Shown one piece after another: positions 56,600-64,000 of a DNA stretch of 64,000 nt. Location of the stretch: the NCBI GenBank assembly GCA_035771165.1, contig JAWNZC010000317.1:58501-122500 (forward strand). The letters run 5' to 3'. Below the pieces are notes generated by a model, which saw only the letters and a program-made list of their open reading frames with translations, had not been told where the DNA came from and searched no databases. Source of the DNA: Paragorgia papillata. Its lineage: Eukaryota; Cnidaria; Anthozoa; Scleralcyonacea; Coralliidae. A program made the translations under genes and the position numbers. Positions within the stretch are counted from its first letter, which is position 1. Every line of letters starts with the position of its first letter.

Positions 56600-57169
56600 G
56601 ACTCGTCATTTTCGATAATCTGTCATTCTGTCTTGACTTCCAATAGCGTAATAGTGTAATAGCGTACGAGATGAAATTCACACATATGTCAGATGATTGA
56701 AATTTGAAATTCTACCCGGCATTTGGGCGGAAACTACCGAAGAGTGTTGCGCCCGCGGCACAACTTCGCTCAGGTTTCATACAAATTATATACCGTAATA
56801 ACCGTATAGCGGTATATAGAAACTTAGAAATTTAAAAACGAATGAAACAATAATATATTTGCGGTTCCTATCAAGTTTTTGAGTGAATGCGCAAAATAAA
56901 GCTGGTGTAGAGTGCCGTAATGTATTTAAGAATTTGACGTTTTCTATTTGCGCGAGCGCAGGTGGCGGTCGGCCCGAACTTAAGTGCCTAACAAAGCTTA
57001 GCTCAAGCGCTTCAACATTAGATTACCCAAATTGAAAAATCAATTTAATAACTATATCAGTATATCACTAACATACTTTAAGTCTTTAATCAATATGTAG
57101 TAATAAAGATACAAATAAATAAGTTGCCGAGCTGTTGTAAGGTAAGCCTTTAGCCATGGGCACAATTTA

Positions 57170-57358
57170 TTATAAATTACCTGTTGAGACTGTTGTTTCA
57201 TTGGCTTTGAAGAAGGACGTTAGCGGTTTCACATTCTTCGAGCTTTCAAATAAGAGCTTTGTTTCTTGTTCTCGTCGCTTTTGAGACCCACTTTTATGTT
57301 TTTTCTTAGGAAGAACATTCCCAGAATCACGCGTACTATGCGCTCTTTTGTCAGCCAT
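57170..57358 (-). pseudogene. Probable first exon of the hAT transposase
   Basis: A 62-codon ORF starting MADKRAHSTRDSG, with a basic KKKHKSGSQKRREQE segment typical of the N-terminus of ZMYM-type hAT proteins. A possible donor CAG|GTAATT lies at 57179-57180. I could not fix the matching acceptor near 56630, so the join is uncertain. Confidence 0.5.
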
Positions 57359-57800
57359 TTACAGTCAATGACTACGGCATATTTATGGCTTCAATACGCG
57401 CAAATGCGCAATGAAATAATGTGAACTCTGTTACTCAGACCGGAAGTATATGCTTGACGGGTACCGCAGGGCTCGGGGCCCTAGCTGGCCAATAGTTGGA
57501 GCCATGACTTAGCATCGTTACTCGTCAGTGAAATATAATTGGCAACCTGCAGGGCCTCCAGCACTGAGCACACAGCAGTTTTAAATTTCACAACTATACA
57601 CGTTTACGCGCAAACGCGCTTTCGCACACGACCGAACGCTTTACTCCAGGGCCGTTTTACACATCATCGGGGCCCATCTTTCTTCAAATTTTTAGGGCCC
57701 ACCAGCTAGAATTCTAGGGGCAAATGGGGCCCACGAGGCTAGAAATCCTTGGGGCCCACCGGGAAAAATCCCGGTCTCCCGGTGGGCCACGCCGCCCCTG

Positions 57801-57870
57801 CACGTGGCACAGGTGAAAGGCACGTGCGTTAACCACTGTGCCACCAACACCCCATGCACTTACGATACTA
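57801..57870 (-). repeat. tRNA-derived SINE, A-box half
   Basis: On the minus strand GGTGGCACAGTGGTTAACGC is a good A box (57827-57845 region). It continues through the TSD into the B-box half at 53251-53261. Confidence 0.6.
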
Positions 57871-58572
57871 TGGACATTTAGCAAAGCTAGACAACGGAAA
57901 CGTCAGTGATGACGTCCTTCATACAATGCAAAATCCAACGAAAGCATCTTAGCTTACGCAGAACGACGTATTACACAGTGAAAGTTGTTTGGCGAGTTTG
58001 ACGTTAACCATTATTAAACCCCACCTTTCAAAGATTGCAAACAAAGCTAGAACGAAGCGAGGAATCTGAATTACGACATTTAAAAGAAATCATGCATCAC
58101 TGACACTGCAATTTCATGAGCTTGATGTATATGTTTCGACCTTCAGAAAGCTTTAGAGCCTCTAAAAGATGCTGTCCGCATAGGTTAACGTCAAATTTAC
58201 TCAACAGCTTTCACTGTTCAATATGTTAAGGTCGTCCTGAATACGTGATTAAGATGCATCAGTTGACGTTGTATGCACAACGAGGACGGTGCTGGGATTA
58301 TACTCTTGGGACTTCGATTTGTTCATTGTCTTTGTTTTAGATGTAAATTTCTTTTGTACGAGGGACGTTATTATGACATTCCCGTTATGTTTGCTAAAGG
58401 TCCCTATACTAGGACGACGACAGCGGTTAAAAAACAACATAAATTTTACAATTTAAAGACAACTGACTACAATACTTGATTTTTGAAACTACTTTAATAA
58501 CTTTAAAACGCTCCAGTACAGCTAAAAAAAATATTATATTAAAATTATTATTATAATTATTGTAGTGTTTAT
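57871..58572. other. Intronic stretch
   Basis: No gene seen. The phrase GAGGACGGTG...TTCATTGTCTTTGTTTTAGA...TTCTTTTGTACG (about 58280-58365) recurs in degenerate form at about 58985-59070, so the MITE between them may sit inside a duplicated segment. Confidence 0.4.
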
Positions 58573-58886
58573 ACATAGTTAATAGAAAATATACATGGTT
58601 TGGAAGCTCAACAAAAGTCATTGTTTTATGTTTTTGTTCAGGTTTATGGAAATTTTTGCACTTTCGTGGTTACTGAACATATTGTGTTTTCCGTATAATG
58701 AAGCAATCGCCCAATTGCAACATTTGGGTTCAATCACTCAACCGTACTGTTTAAATATTAGTAAACCTAAAACAAAGGATTTGGCACCTTCATGCATGTA
58801 CCTTTCAACGTGAATCGTAGCTTGATTGTTAACCGCTTTGAAGTTTGCCGGGTTTCCAAACCGTGTATATTTTCTATTAACTATAT
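58573..58886. mobile_element. MITE with about 30-bp TIRs
   Basis: ATAGTTAATAGAAAATATAC (58575) is mirrored by GTATATTTTCTATTAACTAT (ending 58884), each followed by GGTTTGGAA inward. About 310 bp, non-coding. Confidence 0.7.
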
Positions 58887-59158
58887 GGTTTGCATTGAAG
58901 TCAAACTTATGCAACGGTTCTCATCTTTTGGCCATTGACATCGTTCTGAAGATGTGAAAATGTTCTAAAAGGGGCGTTGTATAAAGGATGAGGACGGTGT
59001 AGAGATTACTGTTGCGACTAAAATTTACTCATTCTCTTTGTTTTGCAAAAATAATTCTTTTGTACGTTATTAGTGTTTTCAGCTTGAGTTGGTAAAGTTT
59101 TTTCGTTTGTTTTTTGCTGTACAAGCTGTCGTAAGTAAACTCAGAGAAAAAACTCTAA

Positions 59159-59230
59159 GCTCCAGACGGGACTCGAACCCACAACGTTCCGAATGCCAGC
59201 CGGACGCTCTAACCATTGAGCCACTGGAAC
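59159..59230 (-). tRNA. tRNA-like sequence (Ala-GGC-like cloverleaf), left copy
   Basis: The 72-nt minus-strand sequence folds as a complete cloverleaf: 7-bp acceptor stem (GTTCCAG/CTGGAGC), D stem GCTC/GAGC, anticodon stem TCCGG/TCGGA with loop CTGGCAT (anticodon GGC), 5-nt variable loop and T arm GTGGG-TTCGAGT-CCCGT. A box TGGCTCAATGG and B box GGTTCGAGTCC are intact, and a T6 run follows. Its place inside a palindromic repeat suggests a tRNA-derived element rather than a housekeeping gene. Confidence 0.55.
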
Positions 59231-59430
59231 TCAGATGGTAGACCGAGGTTTTCGATATTTATATGCCTGGGAACTAGTCAATCCGTACGTGTGTCACAAG
59301 TACAAAAAACATTTACTGAAAATAAACTGACACATTGCGACTTGTTGCCCAACAATTACTTGTGACACACGTACGGATTGACTAGTTCCCAGGCGACCCA
59401 TGCGAATAAGTATCGAAAAGCACCATCTGA

Positions 59431-59502
59431 GTTCCAGTGGCTCAATGGTTAGAGCGTCCGGCTGGCATTCGGAAGGTTGTGGGTTCGAGTCCCGTCTGGA
59501 GC
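59431..59502 (+). tRNA. tRNA-like sequence (Ala-GGC-like cloverleaf), right copy
   Basis: Same as the left copy except in the variable loop (AGGTT instead of ACGTT). All stems are intact and T5 lies at 59509-59513. Expected amino acid by anticodon is Ala, but the usual animal tRNA-Ala anticodon is AGC, so charging is doubtful. Confidence 0.55.
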
Positions 59503-59540
59503 TTAGAGTTTTTCTCTGAGTTTACTTATGACAGCTTGTA

Positions 59541-60706
59541 CCGCAAAAAATATACGAAAAAATAATTATTTTGTTTAAAAGACGTCGTTGTTGAGGCTGA
59601 CGTCATCGTCATCATCTGGTGTTCTGCCGAAGGCAAGTCCCTCGTGATGCTTAACCTGAGTGTCTTATTCTCTTCTTCCGCTAAAAGGATCAAGCGGGAG
59701 CGAGGCAGGCAGGCGGGCGAGAAGACGAGTAATAAAGCCTTATACAATTCTTTATCTGGCCGCTTTCCACCCCCAAATTAAATGAATTTTCTGAATTTCC
59801 CAATCGACGCAGCTTTAATCGCCACATGAGTTAATACTATTAAGATAATACATTATACTTTCGAATACAAATGCTGTGCATTGCTGTTTTTTGGTTTGTC
59901 TAAATTATATCAAACGTACGTTTTTGGCAAACAGCTTGAGTGTACATTGTGAAATTCCTGTTTTGTTGAATTTGTTTGAAATTTTTCATTGTTTCAAAAG
60001 TCAATCAGAACGCTCGCATTTACAGAGCTTCCCAGAGCCACTTGACGCATTAGCGCGTGGGTCTGGGTACGAGAATGTATGGTAATCAACAATTAAACAA
60101 CAAGACGGAGTTTTCTATGAGCTGATAGACAACGAGGCGAAGCCGAGTTGACTATCTGCTCGTAGAAAACGAGGGCGAGTGGGCTAATTGTTTTAGCATC
60201 AACTATAAACAACTTTTCTTTAACGTAAAAAGTCTTACCAAACATTGTTCCAAATTTTCAGATAGTTTTACCTTTTTGTTTGCAGAGGTCTCCCCATTCA
60301 AAAGGTAGAGTAGTTCGATGGCACATGATAAACAATCGCTCACAAAAAAACGAGATTGTAATTACTTTGCTTCAAATATGGTGTAGATATACTCCATATA
60401 GACATAAGCCAATTCATTTTCTTATTCGAATATGTCAAACTGAACAATTTTCCATTACTTTTGGGCCAATGTTTTCATCACTAGTGTCTAAACTAATAGC
60501 TGACGCCATGTTTGGCCTAGTTTCCAGGTTTTGCTTGTGGCGTGAATATGTCCTGGCTTCTGATTGGTCAAAATAAGAATATTCAATTATAAGAAAGTTT
60601 GTCATTGGATAACGATACTAGTAGTCTATAATCAATAGTGTACTAGTAGTTCACCAATCAGAAACCGAATTTGTAGTAGACTAGTGGGTTGATATACTAA
60701 GTATAG
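59541..60706. other. Intronic stretch
   Basis: No gene seen. A weak palindrome lies near 60120-60175 (GATAGACAACGAGGC versus GACTATCTGCTCG). Confidence 0.4.
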
Positions 60707-60807
60707 GTTAGTGACCGAAACCGAGGTCACTACGCTGGTTATTAACCCCGAGGGCCGCAGGCCCGAGGGTAATAACCAGCGTAGTGACCGAGGTTAAGGT
60801 CACTAAC
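60707..60807. repeat. 101-bp palindrome
   Basis: GGTTAGTGACC ... GGTCACTACGCTGGTTATTA mirrored by TAATAACCAGCGTAGTGACC ... GGTCACTAAC, with GGGCCGCAGGCCC at the centre. It would make a strong cruciform. Confidence 0.8.
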
Positions 60808-60970
60808 TGACTTAGTTTATTCATGACACAGACGATATTTGTCGTTATTTAACAAAAAAATGGTATTCTAGACGTAGTTTTAAAGCGATATAGTAGGTCA
60901 TTTAATATGCAAGGTCAATAACCTATATATTGACCGCGGCACATCAAAGATAATTTATGCATGAATAAAC

Positions 60971-61439
60971 TAAGGGGGGTGATTACATGGACCGGGCTGG
61001 CCCGCTTTACATATAAAACGGCTTTTTTTAACATTTCGATTACATGGCAAGCGGGCTAGCCGGACTAGCCCGGCAAACCGGGCTGAAAAATTGTTGAACT
61101 CGCTTCGATACGCGCTCGTTTACTCGACTGTGCGAATAAATACTGCATCTGAAAGGAACTGAAATAGAACATCAAAACGTTGTTCGTGTGTTTCGTGATC
61201 ATAGCGAAGATTTAATAAATTAATTAGTCTCCGTGAAGACGCTTTCGTGGGTTAGCTAAGCCTATAACAATCTTCAATTTATTTACGATGGGCTTACAAA
61301 ATGAATAATAGACTAATTAGTGTAAAACTGAAGTAAAACTAACGTAACTTTGCCCTTATTTACTTGATAATTGCGAATTTCGGCCTGAAATCATCCACGT
61401 CAATTCAAAACTCATCCCGGGTCCATGTAATCGCCCCTA
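60971..61439. mobile_element. MITE ending next to the last host exon
   Basis: TAAGGGGGGTGATTACATGG at the left mirrors CCATGTAATCGCCCCTAA at the right. About 470 bp, non-coding. It ends 38 bp before the last RNF213-like exon. Confidence 0.75.
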
Positions 61440-61477
61440 ATTAGAAATATTCCAAGAATGCTCTTCTTGTATTTCAG

Positions 61478-61640
61478 TTTGTCCGATTACCTTGATGCCA
61501 AACTGGACGAAAAGCAAAGCGACATGATCGAAGGTCTCGATCAACATCTTCCGCAAGATATTCTTCTTGAGCACGCCGTTGAGACGTGGAAAATTGCTTG
61601 TCAGAAAAGTGAAGATTATCATGAAAGAATACAGTCTTAA
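61478..61640 (+). CDS. RNF213: RNF213-like exon 6 of 6 with stop codon
   Basis: The acceptor CTTGTATTTCAG precedes 61478. The first base completes the Pro codon split at 53091, so phase is kept. It encodes LSDYLDAKLDEKQSDMIEGL, then a helix with HAVETWKIA and the C-terminal HERIQS, followed by TAA at 61638-61640. The WPLSDYL junction and the length fit the end of RNF213-like proteins. With the other five exons, 334 residues of the protein C-terminus are in this window. Confidence 0.8.
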
Positions 61641-61666
61641 TTATTTTGTTTTCTGTTAGTTTATAA

Positions 61667-61672
61667 AATAAA
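61667..61672 (+). promoter_or_regulatory. AATAAA polyadenylation signal of the RNF213-like gene
   Basis: AATAAA 27 bases after the stop codon. Another AATAAA-like site is at about 61911. Confidence 0.55.
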
Positions 61673-61992
61673 TAACGAATATATAAGTTTAGTTAACTTT
61701 TTTTAGTTTTGAACTCATAAATGATACTAAAAAAACAGAAAAACAATTCAAATATATTTCACAATTCACATTCTTGCACCACATAGAATAGAGTTACGTT
61801 TTTTCAATTGCACTTTGAATGATATTTTGCATCGAAGATTTTTTCTGTCATTAGAACTTATTACTAATATATATTTAATAATTATATATGTCTGTATCAA
61901 ATATGTTTGTAATAAATTCAACTTAGCCGTTTCATTATTAAAATTCTTTTAATATAGTCGCTTAATTGTTAAAACTATATGTAAAATAATAA

Positions 61993-62132
61993 ACAATTAT
62001 TGGATGAGGCTGAGCATGACATCAAGAATTATCCAGACCGATGTCAATGTTATCTGCTTAAGGCTGAGGCGGATAACGACCAAGGTCTGGATAATTCTTG
62101 ATATCGATTGCGCATGCCGAATCCAATAATTG
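61993..62132. repeat. 140-bp palindromic MITE
   Basis: CAATTATTGGAT ... ATCAAGAATTATCCAGACC mirrored by GGTCTGGATAATTCTTGAT ... ATCCAATAATTG, with a second palindrome (GTTATCTGC/GCGGATAAC) at its centre. Confidence 0.75.
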
Positions 62133-62180
62133 TTTTATATAATAGATCAGTGAATAGATCAAATACGAGCTTATCGTGTT

Positions 62181-62323
62181 GATCAAACACGCGAGCTTAT
62201 CGTGTTTCATCAGGGGTTCCAAACACGAGAAAACAAATGAAAACCAAGGGCATAGCCCCGAGATTTTTATTGTTTTCGAGTGCTTGGGTCCCCTGGTGAA
62301 ACACGATAAACGAGTGTTTGATC
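62181..62323. repeat. 143-bp palindromic MITE
   Basis: GATCAAACACGCGAGCTTAT mirrored by ATAAACGAGTGTTTGATC; inner arms CGTGTTTCATCAGGGGTTCC and GGGTCCCCTGGTGAAACACG. Confidence 0.7.
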
Positions 62324-62839
62324 TTGCTTCTCAAACGAATATCCGCATCGCGATTTGCGGTGTTTTCTTTATTGATTTCAATATGCAGATTAAGAAATCT
62401 GATCCAATTCACTAGGAAGTTTCCTACAGGTTTTCATTGGGTATCAAAACTCATACATGTGATGTGGTATACGTTAATGGATTGGCTACGATAATTCATG
62501 AATTATTTCATTTGGTGATATACATGCATTCCAAACAGTTGGACTAATTGGTAGTGAAAAGAGTTGTCTTCGTCAACAGAGGCAAATCTGTACTGCAATC
62601 CATTTTGCCCTTTTGTAATTTTCGCGCGCTCTGAGGTAGTGACGTCGTTAGCGTCCAACGACAATATACTTCAGAAAAGAAATATTTAAAAGGAAGATTT
62701 AGTGAGATAAAAAGCAAGACTCGTGCAAACAAAAAGTTTCACGAAGATTTTAGTATGCCGAAGACAGAGAGAAGTATGGCGATCAGTCTCTGTAACTTCA
62801 AGCATTTAAAACTTTTGACTATTTTACGAATGATAAATC

Positions 62840-62985
62840 AAGTTATTGGACTCGTCTATCGCAAAATATCATGATTTGTCAGTGTCTCGCTACCAGTTAT
62901 TTACCTCTGCCTTCGGCATCGGCAAATAACTAGTAGCTTGCCACTGACAAGTCATGATTTTTGCTCAGACTCGTCCAACAATTGA
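62840..62985. repeat. Palindromic MITE
   Basis: ATCATGATTTGTCAGTG mirrored by CACTGACAAGTCATGAT, with an inner pair AGTTATTTACC/GGCAAATAACT around GCCTTCGGC. Looser similarity extends outward to GGACTCGTC/GACGAGTCC-type words. Confidence 0.65.
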
Positions 62986-64000
62986 TAAGTATTCGACGGA
63001 AATGACACAACAGTTGCCGGACATTGAGAATTAACTAGAGTATATGTTGACCAATAAGAAACGAGAATCAAGTTTGAATGTATAATTGTTTTATTGTCGT
63101 TTGATTTGGGGTTATCACCTTTAGCTATATACTTATAGAAGGTATCTCGTTGCTTTAGGTTACCTAATCTTAACAAAAAAAAAACACCCCTTAGTCAGTA
63201 ACGAGAACGAATTCATAATTACCAATGCGGTTAGTTACTTATAGCCAATCAGAAAAATCGTTCATATTTGATAGGTCTTTACCGTTGTCGTCCTTACAGT
63301 CAGCTCCGTTGGAACCGTAACCTTGTCATATTTAGATTTTTGATAGGACCATTTTATTTCTATGGGTTTGAGAGTAACGTTTGGTGTGACACTGGTTCCG
63401 TTGAAAATTCTAAGCTTTTATCTTAGACGTTTCCAGAATCGGCTTCAGTAAGCACGAACAACTGCTTGAAATCGAGGCTGGGCATGGGCATTTACGATCT
63501 CATTGCTAACCTCGACTTGGGGCCATTGTTTCGTGGGCACTGAAGCGAATTCGGGAATTGTCTATTGTTATTGAATAAAGCTACGTCCCCCCAAGGTTAC
63601 ATATACTCCCATATAAGCGCACAATGGATGAAAGCGCATGCGCTAATAACCGGATACTGGTCCATGTGCTAATAACCGGATACTGGCCCATGTGCTCTTA
63701 AACGATCAAAATCTGCAAGTTTGAGAGACATGAACAAAATACTGTATTTTTAATAATAGATATTTCTTACGGTAAATTAGCGAACATCCTCTATTATATA
63801 TAAATTGTAATTTGTTAATTATCCCGTAATGAAATCCAATTACCCGAATCGGCTTTGGTATTTTATTCTGGATAACGCCAGACGATTTTATTCACCTCTG
63901 GGGAAGCCGTCGGTCAGGAATGAGTTACTACTCAACAGCTATTGCTTTTGATCTATTCTTCAGAGATATTTAGTTTATAACACATTCCGCTGCGCTATTT
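62986..64000. other. 3' flank, no gene seen
   Basis: AT-rich. The only distinct feature is a 26-bp unit repeated twice at 63638-63689 (GCTAATAACCGGATACTGG). No convincing exon or ORF to the right edge. Confidence 0.5.

Larger units (their letters stand above)
53269..57800 (-). mobile_element. Complete hAT transposon with 8-bp TSD
   Basis: A 4532-bp element. The left end CAGGGGCGGCGTGGC (53269-53283) is exactly inverted at 57786-57800, with a looser inverted repeat (GGGCCC-rich) inside both ends. The 8-bp duplication CACGTGGC lies at 53261-53268 and 57801-57808. The transposase is on the minus strand and frameshifted. The ends look intact, so it could be mobilised in trans, but its own protein is broken. 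Confidence 0.9.
59120..59540. mobile_element. Palindromic element carrying two tRNA-like sequences
   Basis: TACAAGCTGTC (59120) is mirrored by GACAGCTTGTA (59540). The arms of about 185 bp each contain a full 72-nt tRNA-like sequence and a CTGGGAACTAGTCAATCCGT segment, with an AT-rich centre of about 50 bp at 59305-59355. A pol III-style T5-T6 run follows each tRNA-like unit. Confidence 0.8.

Noticed and set aside
59159..59502. Two ordinary housekeeping tRNA genes
   Set aside because: They fold well, but they are mirror copies inside a palindrome, have an unusual anticodon for animal tRNA-Ala and resemble other tRNA-derived repeats here; kept only as tRNA-like.

Overview
The window looks like genomic DNA of a marine invertebrate, most likely an anthozoan cnidarian such as a stony coral. 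The evidence is spliced exons of a large RNF213-type ubiquitin ligase gene, GT-AG introns packed with foldback elements and MITEs, tRNA-derived repeats, hAT elements, non-LTR retrotransposon scraps and a Polinton/adintovirus-type DNA polymerase gene. The species assignment is inference.

Layout. (1) 1-7205: part of a Polinton/Maverick-like (adintovirus-like) element. It has five small + strand ORFs, a 1321-residue family B DNA polymerase and a convergent two-finger C2H2 protein. A TATAATAAA-type motif sits just before several of the ORFs. No capsid, integrase, protease or packaging ATPase gene is in view, so the element continues off the left edge or is incomplete. (2) 7555-18037: a 4.04-4.05 kb unit repeated head to tail about 2.6 times. 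Each unit carries a non-autonomous hAT-like element (8-bp target duplication) that itself carries a long-armed foldback element. (3) 18038-20470: a non-LTR RT remnant, a foldback element, a dispersed repeat and an ATTC microsatellite. (4) 20471-61640: six 3'-terminal exons of an RNF213-like gene on the + strand, all phase-compatible and ending in a stop codon and AATAAA. Its introns hold nearly everything else. (5) 61641-64000: 3' flank with several palindromic MITEs.

The most interesting system is in the 27.1-kb second intron. Two almost identical 11.5-kb units (22600-34103 and 34104-45609) stand head to tail inside a GATAAT microsatellite. Each unit encodes a spliced superfamily 3 helicase protein and a C2H2 / tyrosine recombinase / Myb-like protein with a complete R-K-HxxR-H-Y set. 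Each also has large inverted arrays of a GGTAGCCCGTC repeat flanking the recombinase gene, a strand-switching TTAGAT satellite, and a cluster of six 15-bp palindromes (GGAAC-N5-GTTCC) near one end. All three unit junctions share the tetranucleotide ATGA, and removing both units restores a continuous microsatellite. I read this as a Crypton-like, TIR-less, circle-integrating element that also carries a replicative-type helicase and an iteron-like site cluster. I do not know a described family with this combination. Copy 1 has both genes intact; copy 2 has a one-base insertion in the helicase gene.

The later introns contain nested foldback elements (45.8-47.9 kb), a 527-bp element with TIRs and a 9-bp target duplication (48574-49100), a 1.7-kb foldback (51030-52690) and a complete but decayed 4.5-kb hAT transposon with an 8-bp duplication inserted in a tRNA-derived SINE (53269-57800). 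They also contain a palindrome carrying two cloverleaf-forming tRNA-like sequences in opposite orientation (59120-59540).
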